64,000 nt of DNA from Panicum virgatum (Eukaryota; Streptophyta; Magnoliopsida; Poales; Poaceae). Position 1 is the stretch's first letter; every line of letters starts with the position of its first letter. Location of the stretch: contig NC_053149.1 of assembly GCF_016808335.1 (NCBI RefSeq), positions 40,502,118-40,566,117 on the forward strand, in the 5' to 3' direction. Under the pieces are notes generated by a model. That model saw only the letters and a list, made by a program, of their open reading frames with translations. It ran no database searches and was not told where the DNA came from. Shown here piece by piece: positions 23,654-34,565 of this stretch. Made by a program: the position numbers and the translations under genes.

Positions 23654-25675
23654 GCCGTGCCAACGTCCTCACGCGCCGCCGGCACCGGTGGTCAAGCCGA
23701 CCTCGCGCGCGCAGGTGTTGGTCGCCGGCCTCAAGCGCGCGCCGTCCGATCCGCAGCCGGACCGAGCTCTCGATCGCCTCAGTCACGGCGCCTGGCCACC
23801 GTGCCCGGCCCGTCCGCCTCGCCTGCATCATCGTGGGAGCTGCTCAGCATCTGGACGCGTGCTATCGACTCTCGCCGGGCCTAGCTAGCGACCCTTGATT
23901 CTCTCTCCTACGTGGAAGGTCGACGTGCGCGGCGGAGCAGCGGCAGCAACGGGCCTCCCTCTCCTCCTTGGCCCCCTTCTCTCCATCCTCACCGGCCAGA
24001 GCGTCACCGGCGGCGGCGGACGGCCGGCACGGGCGGGGGCTCCGGCGGCCACCCACGCCGGATCCTGGCGCCGCCGGCACTCTGCCCCATCCGTCCCTCT
24101 CCGCGGCGGTGGGCGAGCGCGGAGCGCCTCCTCCCCGGGCGGCGGCCGTGGGCGAGCGGCCCTCCCCTGGCCCCTGCGGCGGTCGTGGGGGCGCCTCCTC
24201 TCGAGCGCCGGCACGGGTGGCCGACGGTGGAGCTCGAGGCGAAGCGCGAGGCAGCAACGACCAGGCAGGCCCCGCGCCACGTTCGCATTTAGCGGGCTCC
24301 TGGAAAGCCCCTTAATTTGGCGGACGCGCGACCATACGCTTTCTCACCGTATGCATTTACCGTCCCCGCTGCAGCAAATCGGAACGGTAAAATCAACTGC
24401 AGGACTCTTTAGCGGGCGGCATCCCGAATCCAGTGCAGACAGTCTGATGATCAAGCACTGCTGGCTCTGTCTGGGCTGTGAAAGAAGCTACAATAAGATG
24501 GAATGGACAGCGCAATTAAACCTCAACTGTTTTTATCTTTTTTTAAAAAAAAATATATAACCGAAAACAACCCTTCTGCTTACTGCGTCGGGGTAAGCGA
24601 TCGACGGCGACGGCAATTCAAAGACAAATCATCGATCTGGTGGAGCACTCGAGCATCTGACATGGATTAGCCGATGGCGACGGCAATGGAACCCAAGGCT
24701 CGAGAGCAACGCATCGTCGAGCTGAGCTGAGCATACAGAGACGGAGCGAGTCCAACTGGCAAGTGCATGGGCTCCAGCATGTTCATCAGACGCTGAAGTT
24801 ACAGCAGCCTGCTGGGGTATGATGCTGAAATCCACATGCATCAGATCGAAAATCGAACAGGGGCCGGAGCCGGGCGGACAGTGTACGGATCGCCCCGCCA
24901 TGAATGGCTGGCGGCACCCCGGACTGTGTGGTCATCAGAGCAGGTATTATAACGGACTGAGAACCGGCTGAGATCTGACGTGGAGAGGAGAGAGAGCGGG
25001 AACGGGCTGCCGCTGAATCGCCGAGGAGAGAGAGCGGGAACGGGCTGCCGCTGAATCGCCCGCTGGCACCGGCTGCAAGCGCTCCCTCTCTCACTGCAAC
25101 GCAATCAATGCGGGCCTGCGACGCATGCTCCCAGCCGGCTCCGGCTGGGACTATAAAACCTGCTCTCAATCTGTTGCACGCGTCCAACTTCCAAACGGAA
25201 AGAGAGAAAAGCTGTTTTGGTCCCTGACGTGCTAGATTGGGTGGTCTCGCCTCGTCCGATCTCGATCTCATCACATCGATGATCGATCCATCCATCCAGC
25301 ACCGTACCAGAGATGCCAAGCAGGTACAGATCGACGTACAGTGCTGCTGCTGCTATAGCTTTATTTACATGCTCCTAATCAAAATCGTGCCTTTATTAAT
25401 TGCGCTAAAGTTCCGTCTTCAATTGTATGAGGATCGGATGAATAGATGAACAGCGACGATGCTTTTGCTAGCTGGTAGTACTGCAGTGCGCGTTGGAGTC
25501 TGATGATCGCGATCGATAACCAGATGTATGCATCAAGGCTGGCCCAATCAGGCCCACCCCATTTGTTTGCTTGGTTCCGGGCCCATTGCAGATTAGAAGT
25601 CTGGATTGTCAACGCCGAGTCTCCACCAATCGAATCTATCATATCTAATGGAAGATCGAGCAAGTGGTACATTAG
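23654..25675. other. intergenic, GC-rich block, no gene recognised
   Basis: From 23660 to 24300 the DNA is very GC-rich and opens frames on both strands, none with a recognisable domain. Around 24786-25319 a minus-strand frame of 177 residues is also unrecognised. On the plus strand, TATAAAA at about 25154 sits in a promoter-like context. A short ATG frame from 25279 ends in CCAAGCAG followed by GTACAG, a possible 5' exon, but nothing downstream supports a gene. Treat both as unproven. Confidence 0.35.
24985..25060. repeat. 38-bp unit duplicated in tandem
   Basis: Two direct copies of a 38-base unit that starts GAGGAGAGAGAGCGGG and ends CTGAATCGCC, at 24985-25022 and 25023-25060, seen without mismatch. 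Probably replication slippage. Confidence 0.85.
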
Positions 25676-26174
25676 GGGGCTGTTTGGTTCTCTTCCCAGG
25701 CGAGCCGGGCTCGCACCAACTAGCCAAGTCAGGCTGGGCGCATGCAAGGGGTCCATGTTTGGTTACTTGGATGTGCGTAGCCTGGATGAGTTGAGATGAT
25801 GTTTGTTTACCTGTACGAGTACACGTAACAAATACAAAAGTGCCAAAATTAATACTAAAATAATAAATATTTTATAATATTATGTTATAATAACATTTAC
25901 TTTATCTTACCAATCCTTAATCTTCTTTGAAACAATTTAAAATAATTTATATGCATTAAACATGTGCTAATAGTACCATTAGTTTAGCTAATGCCCGCAT
26001 GGCGTGAGCCTGCATCCCCAGGAACGACCGATTCTCTCGTTTCCCCAGAGCCAAGCTCAGCGGTGCTTTTTGCATCTGGGCAGCCAGGCTCTGACGCGAG
26101 GACAGGCAACCAAACAAGTGAATGTTGCATGCGGGGAGCCTGGTCAGCCTTGATGCAGGCTACCAAACAGCCCC
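25676..26174. mobile_element. TIR element (MITE) with GGGGCTGTTTGGT ends
   Basis: The left end GGGGCTGTTTGGTTCTC is mirrored by ACCAAACAGCCCC ending at 26174. The bases TAG flank both sides (25673-25675 and 26175-26177), a possible 3-base target duplication as in PIF/Harbinger relatives, although those usually favour TTA/TAA. The two GC-rich arms (about 25690-25790 and 25990-26160) are partly complementary. The 499 bases have no coding capacity. Confidence 0.75.
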
Positions 26175-26253
26175 TAGGAGAATCAAGCTAGCTGATGCTT
26201 CCTACATGTTCTTCAACCTCATTTAGGTTCATGAAGGAAAGTTCAACAACTTG

Positions 26254-26489
26254 CACTACGTGAATAAGTCTAATTTGTAACGGGCATAGATTGTTATAGG
26301 TAACGAGCATAGCACCTTTTACCCTTATTGCATTACTAATGACCCATTATTGGTAACGGGCATTAAGTCAATGCCCGTTACCAATAATAGAATATTGGTA
26401 ACGGGTGTCAATTACGCCCGTTACCGATAACAGAATGCCGGTAATGGGTATCAATACGTCCGTTACCGATAACTGTTATAGGTAACGGG
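26254..26489. mobile_element. CACTA-type terminus with GGTAACGGGC subterminal repeats
   Basis: Begins CACTACGTGAATAAGTCTAA, followed by at least eight direct and inverted copies of GGTAACGGGC/GCCCGTTACC up to about 26489. This is one end only. An end of the same style, read inward CACTATGTGGAAAATTAGG, closes at 35722 with the same repeat. Whether they belong to one nested ~9.5-kb element is open, because the 3-base flanks (TTG and TAA) differ. Confidence 0.7.
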
Positions 26490-27519
26490 CATTATTATGT
26501 GGAATTGATAAACAAAAAAAATCCCATGAATTCTGTTATCACACAGCCATGAATTGCAGTCATACACAAGCTTAATCAATTGAACTCATACAAATCAACT
26601 ATGATCTCTAATGCCATAACTATTATATCCTTGTCTACTAGCCCACCGTTAGCACTATATCACCTGCATGTCAGACAATATATCAATCTCCAGCAAAAAA
26701 GAAGAATTGCATTTGCATAAAAATCATTTCAACCTTAGCACGAATTGAGACTTCACAAACTTCATGAACTATCATGATATTACTTAGGAAAGTGTTTGTA
26801 TGAGAAATTCATCTTGTACTACAGACATTCAACTGGTTCATAATGCTATGCAACTGAACAAGTATGGTTGGTTAGTAATTGTGATAAATTCCCAAGCAAA
26901 AGATGACTGAATATAAATGCATAAATGTCCTACAGGATATAATGGCCAAAATTTCAGAATTATTAAGTCAGTTATACAGTATGTCAACACATATGAACAT
27001 CCAAAATTCTCTTACCAAGATAACATAGACAGCTCCATGTGCAAGAAGCATATAGCTGGCAATCTCCTGGACCAAAATCAGATCATTCCTTTCAATACTT
27101 GGGTATGCCTTTGTCATGACAGCAACACTGCTAGGAACTAAAAGCAAAATGACATCAAGGGAGGTATAGGCATGTACTACAATTCAGCATGTGCAAAAAC
27201 AATTCATGGGATTATTCCAACATGTCCCATTGACTGTGACACTGCTTGCAAGATTTCAAAAGATAGTTCATGATATCAGTGCTTATATTGTAACTGCAGG
27301 TAACTGACACAAATTCTTGGTGCATGCAATTGTAATGTGAACATCGAATCAAGTGTGTACAAAATATACTATTCATCTGAACTAATATGTTTTTCATATA
27401 CTCTTGATCTTTTCTATACAACCATTAAGTTGTCAAATTATTCAGGCTATAGCATCAAAGTCCAAATTTCAAATTAAATCACTTGAACAATGGACCAAAA
27501 ATCAAATAGAAGTAAATTG
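26490..27519. other. AT-rich DNA, interior of the CACTA nest
   Basis: No coding signal recognised. The short frame at 26917-27141 matches nothing I know. It could be interior DNA of the element that begins at 26254. Confidence 0.35.
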
Positions 27520-27897
27520 CACTATATAAGAAAGTATCAAAGGAGACACATCAATAGGAGACGCGTCGCATCTCCTTTGACATAGAGGAGACACGGGTTG
27601 AAACAAAGCGTCTCCTATGAGTTCTCTCCCAGCTTCAAGGGACAACTCGCGTCTCCTATGTACCTTAAGAGGAGACGCGGATAGAAAAGCTGCGTCTCCA
27701 AGAGTATAGGAGACGTGTTTTTTAAACACGCGTCTCCTATTTGTAAAACAATAGGAGACGCATTTTTAGGATACGCCGCGTCTCCTATGTTGTGCTATCA
27801 AAGGAGACGCTGTTCTATAACCCGCATCTCTTATAGGTTTGTTGAAAGGAGACGCTTGCTTATCTTTGCGCGTCTCCTACAGCTTTCTTCAGACATG
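27520..27897. mobile_element. short CACTA-like element with GGAGACGCG repeats
   Basis: Starts CACTATATAAGAAAG and carries about a dozen alternating direct and inverted copies of GGAGACGCG/CGCGTCTCC through 27880. The right border is degenerate: read inward it is CATGTCTGAAGAAAGC, which aligns with the left end apart from the first bases. No target duplication is clear. It is essentially subterminal DNA without an interior. Confidence 0.6.
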
Positions 27898-29129
27898 CAC
27901 ACAGCATTCCGCTTGTGTCGTGCCCCTGCCCGCTCACACGTACGCCGCCGCTCGCTGGCCGACCGGCCGGCAGTAGAGCCTAGCGCCACCCCTCGAGGGC
28001 CCGTACGTCCTTGAGGTTGCCGCGCGTTGTGCACTATACCACAGCCCCGATACACCAACTGATGATCTGTCGGTAAAAGCCGTTATACCGACGGACTATC
28101 AGTTGGTATAGACGTATACCGACACCACATATTTGTCGTTGTAAGTGGCGTCGGTATAACTTATACCGACTGACATACATATACCGACAGATAGTCTGTT
28201 GCCATACAAAGATATACCAACTGACATATATTCCCAACAGATGATCCGTTACAAAGTTTATGCCGACTGACAGTGAGTAGCTAAATTTCTTTAGCAACCA
28301 ACAATCCAACGCTATGCATCCACAAAAAATAATATAATTAATCCCTCATTGACCATACAGCACCAATAATCTTTTGAATCCAACAGATATCAAACATAGT
28401 ATTGACTAAAATAGAGCTCATAGTTTTCATATGAATCCTACATATATTCAACAATACATAATTGGTTGGCAAAGCTTCATCATAGACATCATTTGTGATG
28501 TCATAGTGCTCAAGTCAAGCTAGCTAGATAGTCTGTTGGGTTTGTCACAGACCACATTACAAGTAGCAGCCACATGCCCACATTTACAAAATAATAGAAG
28601 CCAGCCTAGATATTCCAAATGAGCACTACCCAAAATAAAAATGCCCATAAGCACTGCCCAAAATAAGTGTCCATGAGCGCTGATCCCCTTGTTGTTGACA
28701 TGATCAACCATCATGCCACCTCTAAGACCTCCCACCTGAACAAGTTAAAAGTATGCTGAAAATTAAATTCAGGAACAAAAGGAAGAGTGAAAATTAATCT
28801 ACAAAACTGTTGTATGTTGCTACAGCTAGCTGACTTGCCTACTCCTAGGAAAATTGGCTAATTAGTGTGCAATTCATACAACTAAGTGTACTTTCTTAAT
28901 GGAATACCACAAATTCTAACACGCCCAAAGCTGAAACTAAAATGAGATCAAATAGTAATAGTAGAAGTGTGGGCTGTTTGCTGAAAGCAAAAATTCAGAA
29001 AATACGTGTTGTACCTTGGGTAGATTGTGATCCTTTGGTAACCTTCAACTGTTAGAAATATAAATAATTAATTAGTGGCTGCGGTCACTCTCATGACACA
29101 TAAAAAAATGTAGCAAAGATAAGTATAGT

Positions 29130-29575
29130 ACTCTTTTGTATGGCCATGCAATTGACATCTTATGTGCATCAGCCATAGTCTCCACATAACCATAAGGACG
29201 AGGCAGAACTGTATCCCTTTTCAGCACAACATTCACAACCACTTCACAATACTGATTTCCAAGAGCCACATCTCCTAGCGTGCTCTTTGGATCAGTTGAA
29301 ATAATTGTTCCCTTATCCACTGCTACATCAGATCGCAGCAAGGCATATAATATCACATCCTTTCCAACCTAAAAAAAATGATGCATTTATGAGATAGAGC
29401 CACAAATAAATCAATGTAAAAAAAATTATAGCATGGATGAGAAGATTACAAGTTCATCATGTGAAGATGGGGCTACAGCGATGCGCCGACGCGGCTGCAC
29501 TGTTGGGGCTGCACCTCCAGGGCTCATTTGATCATGATGGGCTGTTGCTAGGGCTACTGGTCTGCTCGTACAAAT
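29130..29575 (-). pseudogene. CACTA TNP1-like C-terminal domain remnant
   Basis: Two exon-like pieces on the minus strand. The first (from about 29575 to 29450) encodes a linker ending PRRRIAVAPSSHDEL before a GTAATC donor. The second (29368 downward, after a TTTTTTTAG acceptor) encodes VGKDVILYALLRSDVAVDKG, then TLGDVALGNQYCEVVVNVVL and RPYGYVETMADAHKMSIAWP. I recognise this conserved stretch from grass CACTA elements, where it is annotated as a TNP1/En/Spm-like domain. The N-terminal part of the protein is missing or unreadable and no start is supported. It would have acted, if at all, as a DNA-binding accessory protein of transposition. Confidence 0.6.
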
Positions 29576-30257
29576 GTAATATGCATCAGGCATAAATTCA
29601 AAAAGGATCCACCATTACATATGGTACCCAAGATTTTTTGCTTCATATCTGAAATTCTCTTTACCTTGTCCTGCAATATGAACATGCGGTGAGCCAGCAG
29701 TGTCTCCGTAACCAAATCAGTGAAGGAAGCTCCAAGGAGGTGGCTGTGCGGAGATACAAAGTCAGATAGTCAACTCAAATTAAGCATGCAAGTTGCTGGT
29801 GAGCTTTTCAACAAAGAATATGTAAAATTAGAGCACATGCAACCGAGTTTAACCAGAAAACTTTTGAAATTAACTGCAGCAAGTCAAATAAGAAATAATT
29901 AACTGCCCACTAGATTTTAGTTAATATTCATCCATGTCATACTACTAGCTTTACATACTACTACTAACAGAGCCTAGTGCTTTCCAAATCTTGGATAGAA
30001 ATACTAAACAAGATTGCTAGCAACTGAGCATATGAAGAGGGTACTAGTAAGCTCTGTACAAGGACTGAACAAAATTACCAGACTCATGATTGCAAGATCG
30101 AAATAGAAACCAGTGCTTGCTGTGATTACCAAATAGATCTTGACCTCAGCCTGCTAATTTTGTTTACGGACCTCACCTGAACAAAATAGAAGGCAGCGGT
30201 AGTGGTGGTTGCCTCTGCTGCGCAGCAGATCGAGGTGGGTGGGTGCGGGCGCCGGGG

Positions 30258-30573
30258 TGGGGGCCTACGGCGCTGGCGTCCGGTATGGGTGAGGGGCGGC
30301 GGCGTCGGCGTCTGGTGGGGGCTCCCGCGTCTGGGGGTCCTACCCACGGTGCGGTCGCCGGGAGTCTGGGTGGGGCGCGGCACTGGCGTCGGGTGGGGGC
30401 TCCCGCGGCACTGGGTGGGGGCCTGCGGCGCTGGCGTCCGGTGTGGGTGAGGGGCGGCGGCGTCGGCGTCTGGTGGGGGCTCCCGCGTCTGGGGGTCCTA
30501 CCCGCGGTGCGGTCGCCGGGAGTCTGGGTGGGGCGCGACACTGGCGTCGGGTGGAGGTGGGGGGCTCGCAGTC
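30258..30573. repeat. GC-rich tandem duplication, 158-bp period
   Basis: The phrase GCGCTGGCGTCCGG recurs 158 bases apart (CGCTGGCGTC at 30271 and 30429), and the intervening DNA matches with few changes. The repeat lies inside the 3.1-kb CACTA element and explains the near-duplicate open frames there. Confidence 0.8.
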
Positions 30574-31254
30574 AGCGTCGGGTGGGGGTGGGGGACTCAC
30601 GGCAGCGGCGGCGCAGCGTAGGGAGCCGGGTGCGGGGCTGCGGACGCCAGGGGGCTGGGGGTTGCGTGCCGATTTGGAGTGGTTGAGGCAAATAGAAGGG
30701 TCTTGCGCTGATGATTTGGAGGGCTCCAGAGCGCGCGCTGACAATTTTTGGAGAGCTCAGCATGTGTGCAGAGGGAAATCCATGGCGCGCGGCGGCGAGA
30801 ATTGAGGAGAACGAGAGGGAGAGGGAGTGGCGGCTAGGTTTTCTTGAGAGAGGGAGCTCAATATTTGCTGACCGGTGGGGCCCATGCCAAAATTTGCCCG
30901 CGATACTGGGTTGGGTGAGTGTAGGAGGCCCAGTTCACATGTGCCGACGGATGGTTGGATGCAATTGTTAGGATATCCCCACTAACAGTTCAATGGAATA
31001 TCTAAATTTCTATACCAACAGATATGCAGTCGGTACATCGCGCAATACCGACAGACGGTCTGACGCACACTTGTACCGACTAACAGTTTGACGGGAATCT
31101 AGTACTTTTAACAACTGATGTCTGATGGCATTGTGGGGCTGTGGTATAGTGATGCCAGCTGGCCACCGCACACAATTCGCACGCCTGCGTCCTCTAGTTT
31201 AGACTTTGTTACCTTTCTTGTTTATCGGGATCTTACCTTACGGGTTTGGTGCAG

Positions 31255-33340
31255 GTAGAAACTGGCGAAAGAGGCTGCTGCAGTCATCAACGGTGTCGTA
31301 CCATGCATCTCAAGAAGTCAGGACATGCATCGAAATGGCGTTAAGATGTGTGGAGACCGACCGAGCGCAAAGGCCTACTATAACCGAGATTGTTAATGAA
31401 CTGAGTAACATTGGTACTGCTAAGAGTTCGCCAGTGGATCAGGTACACATTTCACCGCTCCATCAGTGGATGGTAAATTTTTCTCGATGATTTGCCTTCA
31501 GTCCGTAAGTTAGTAGCCATCAGGGACTACGTGGTATATGCAATAAAAGGTTCAACAAAATATATGTAGTGTGAAAATATGTTCATGCTCGAAAATGGAA
31601 ATACAAGGGATAAAGTAGAATTCAAATTTAAATAAATGTATGTAGAAATGAATTACATCTGCTCAATAGTTATTAGATAATCGGACATGGAGACACATTT
31701 TCTTCTTGCTGTAATAATTGTATGTACAATTTTCCTATTATATCGAGGCCTAATGGTTTATATTTTTATGCATTCATCAGCGTGCACTCTTTTCTCAGAT
31801 ATTTTGTTGGATTATTTAGTACGTGTATCGATACATACATTTTATTGATTAATTTGTGCACAATACTACCCATAAGACATCATCTATGATTATGTAGACA
31901 TAGTTTTTTAGATGAGAACATATCTAGTGCAAACCACAACTTCATGAAAACCTATACAAACTATGATAAAAAAAGTCATTTAAATTCACAAAAAAATCAC
32001 ACATCTAGATGATATGATGGTACACAACTTTGTAAAATATCTTGTCCAAACTCGACTTCATCTGTGAGATATAAAAAGAACAAATTTCAAGCCAGAAAGT
32101 TGTCCAGATGATTTGTTAGAAATTTGTTATTTTTATATCTCACAAACGAAGTCGAGTTTGGATAAGATATTTTACAAGGTTGTTTATCATCATATCATTT
32201 ACATGTGTAATTTTTTTTGTGAATTTAGATGACTTTTTGACGTGGTTTGCACGGTTTTTCACGAAGTTGTGGTTTGCACTAGATATGTCCCCTTTTTAGA
32301 TGCATAGTTTTTACTATATATCTAGATATAGCTTATATTTAGATGCATATAAAAAATATATATCTAGCAAAGCTAGAATAAGCTATAATTTGGAAAGGGG
32401 ATCGAGTATGTGAGAATTTCTAGAAATTTTCTCTTTTTGTTGAGATAGAATACACTATTTTTTCTGTAATGAAGAGATTACTTAATTTAGACCTTTCGGA
32501 ATTTGTAGTCATTCACGTGGTTCTGTACGCATGAAAAATATAAATATTTTTAAGTTTAATAACCTGATAATTCGTTGCATGTATTGTACACAATTCTTCA
32601 AATACTAATTAATAAGGACACACATCGATCTGCATACTAAACAGTGCATGTTTGAATTACTCTTATCCAGTTCGTGTATTGCATGAACGAACTGGGTTTT
32701 CTTTCCAATACGATATGCTTGATGTGATTCACAATTTGTTTCTTTTAGACTCAATATTTTTTTATAACCCTACATTAATTCGTATGTTCTCTTCATATCC
32801 CGAAATTGACCACTACTAGCTTGTTGTCAAATGCACGGGAAGAAATTCTGAAAGCAAATCAACGGAAACATATTAGTGTAAAAAATTGTAGAAACAAAAA
32901 GATAGAAACATATTAGTGCAAATTTTGTACAAAGAAAATGATGTAATTTTCTGGAAAGACCATTCTCCGGAAAATAAAGTTCGTACTCTGTTCATCATAA
33001 TCATTTCAAATCTTCAAGTTCTTTTATCATATTCATATTTGTGATTAGTGTACCTATTTGTATTTTAGTAGCCTTCTTTAGCCAAGAATACCTTTTATGT
33101 GGTGCAATTGCACTCTGTCGCAAATTCTTAAGTACTTTATGACATAATCAGAAGAACACTGAGCTCAAGATAGTCAGCGGACAGAAAGAGCAGGGAAGTA
33201 AATATTCTCTTTTCTGTGCAGATCCGTAAAGAATTTAAATGTTTATTTCTGAATGTAGTGGCCAACAAAGAAGGTGACGCCGTGGACGCGAATCCAATTC
33301 AGCGGTCGACCGCTAGCAGCGATTCCAGCAATGGATCTGT
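31255..33340 (+). pseudogene. C-terminal fragment of a receptor-like kinase, cut by a CACTA end
   Basis: Two exon-like pieces, 31255-31442 (AG before, GT after) and 33222-33340 (after TTTCTGTGCAG). The first encodes NWRKRLLQSS, then EVRTCIEMALRCVETDRAQR and PTITEIVNELSNI, the last lobe of a plant receptor-like kinase with the conserved Arg of subdomain XI (DRAQRPT). The second continues in frame with a Ser-rich tail and is interrupted by CACTACTAGAAA at 33341. Catalytic motifs (HRD, DFG, the nucleotide loop) are all missing. The 1.8-kb intron between the pieces is AT-rich with a complementary pair of segments near 31900-32060 and 32095-32290. This is a leftover or captured gene piece. Confidence 0.75.
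31443..33221. other. AT-rich intron-like DNA with an imperfect palindrome
   Basis: Lies between the two kinase pieces. The segment 31905-32075 (with AGATGAGAACATATCTAGTG and TGATATGATGG-like phrases) is largely mirrored by 32100-32290 (CACTAGATATGTCCCCTTTT). This suggests a fold-back MITE about 390 bases long. No coding signal. Confidence 0.5.
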
Positions 33341-33550
33341 CACTACTAGAAAAATGTCTAAGGGCACCGGTTACATGTGCCCTTTGGAACCTTTGGTACC
33401 AGGTAAAATAACCGGTACCTAAGCCTCTAAAATTCACGCAAAATATTTTCTTTGGTTGGGATTCGAACTCGTGACCTCTAGCCTAGTGCGTTGCTCCTTT
33501 ACCATCTCAACTACACAGTTGTTCTGATTGAGAATGAGATATATTCCTTT
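33341..33550. mobile_element. CACTA left terminus with GGGCACCGG/CCGGTACC repeats
   Basis: Starts CACTACTAGAAAAATGTC directly inside the kinase remnant. It is followed by alternating CTAAGGGCACCGGTTACA and AACCGGTACCTAAG units up to about 33425. Its matching right terminus was not found. The ends at 34531 and 37346 share only CACTACTA with it and have different subterminal repeats. Confidence 0.65.
33452..33520 (-). other. tRNA-derived sequence with Pol III A and B boxes
   Basis: On the minus strand the order is TAGTTGAGATGG (33502-33513, A box), about 30 bases, then AGTTCGAATCC (33459-33469, B box), then CAACCA. That is the layout of a tRNA or the head of a tRNA-derived SINE. The acceptor stem does not pair well, so I read it as a decayed tRNA-like segment inside the CACTA terminus, not a working tRNA gene. 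Confidence 0.45.
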
Positions 33551-34160
33551 TAACTACGACATGCCGAACCGCCTTGACCATCATCTCTATTGCATGATAA
33601 ACTAATGCAAGACCCAACTCCTCGCGTCTTGCCTTGTGCCAGTCCAGCAAGGCTTTATCTTCATCACAATCGTTGTGCCACACATCCGCTTCAAGTCGAT
33701 GATTCATCACAAGATAGGGAAGAATACTTCGACTAGCCAACCTCATGAATCTCCGGACTGTAGAGCTACGAAGCGCCACCCAATCAACCGCTCTCATGAC
33801 AATGACATGGCCTGCACACCCCGCCACCAATTCGCGAACCCTGTGACGGTCTCCGGCCCAACGTAGGTATGCTGGGGGCCAAATCATTGCTGAATGCCCC
33901 GCCATCCATGAGCAAACCCTTCGACGAGCTCTGGCCCGATGCTCCAATGCTTGGGGCCAAATCATTGCTGCAAATAAATAACAACAATATTAATATATGA
34001 AAGTTATTATTCATGTCTTCAGCTCAGTGTAGGATGCCAAGGCCCGGGAGGCACGCAAGTGGAGGAGGAGCGGTGGAGGAGGCGCGACAATAGACGAGGC
34101 CATTGGTGGAGGCCGAACCGGTGGAGGAGGTGCGTCGGTGGAGCAGGCCGAACTGGTGTA
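33551..34160. repeat. block X, first copy of a 610-bp direct repeat
   Basis: Matches 34566-35175 with a constant offset of 1015 bases and no difference that I can see. Both copies carry the same minus-strand open frame (up to 152 residues here), including RRFMRLASRSILPYLVMNHR. I do not recognise the protein, and within it a phrase with AAATCATTGCTG is itself repeated. The copy ends at GGTGTA, where it joins block Y through a short filler. Confidence 0.85.
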
Positions 34161-34164
34161 TAGC

Positions 34165-34543
34165 TTTTGAATTTTCACGGAGCTCCTCCCCCGAGTAAGC
34201 AATGGGCTCTCGGGAGGAGGAAGAAGGGAGTCTATAGCTTTTGATGGCTTTTTAGGGCGGGTGAGGGGTTGAGCCGTCCCTGGAAATTTATTTGTAGGGG
34301 CGGCTCACCCCCTCATCTGCCCGGGCATTTCCAGGGATGGCTCACTCTCTACCCGCCCCTGAAAATGGCGCCCATTTATAGGAGCAGGTGAGGGGGTGCC
34401 CGGCTTTACAAATGGATTTATAGGGATAGTTTGGTTGCTACAGTAACCACACCCCATTTATAGGAAAGGGTGACATTTTGGTCCGACCTTGAAAAAAATC
34501 GAGATGTTGCTACAAATCATATTTAGTAGTGTTTTAAATATCT
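34165..34543. mobile_element. block Y, CACTA-type right end (first copy)
   Basis: Ends ...AAATCATATTTAGTAGTG at 34531, a CACTA terminus read outward, and contains GGGGCGGCTCACCCCC and CCCGCCCCTGAAAATGG subterminal repeats. It matches 36980-37358 at a constant offset of 2815 with about four differences. Copying continues 12 bases past the terminus, so the flank was duplicated with it. Confidence 0.7.
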
Positions 34544-34565
34544 AGTACAAACTAATGCTGCCTTC

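Larger units (their letters stand above)
28032..31151 (-). mobile_element. CACTA (En/Spm) element, 3.1 kb, with TNP-like remnant
   Basis: Perfect 17-base inverted ends CACTATACCACAGCCCC at 28032-28048 and, inverted, 31135-31151. Subterminal repeats of the type ATACCGAC/GTCGGTAT occupy 28060-28270 and 31000-31110. The 3-base flanks are GTG and ATG, one mismatch from a target duplication. A minus-strand protein remnant (29130-29575) is typical of CACTA second proteins. A GC-rich, internally duplicated segment at 30190-30700 lies where that gene's 5' part would be. No DDE transposase is visible, so the element is non-autonomous. Confidence 0.88.

Noticed and set aside
23477..24560. GC-rich frames on both strands
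   Set aside because: Simultaneous opening in several frames, low-complexity composition and no recognisable motif.
24786..25319. 177-residue minus-strand frame
   Set aside because: It includes the slipped 38-bp repeat and has no family resemblance; the plus-strand TATAAAA nearby faces the other way.
27520..27897. CRISPR-like spacing of GGAGACGCG repeats
   Set aside because: Repeats alternate in orientation, spacing is irregular, and the context is a plant CACTA end.
30126..30805. Pro/Arg-rich frames
   Set aside because: Products of the 158-bp GC-rich tandem duplication inside a CACTA element.
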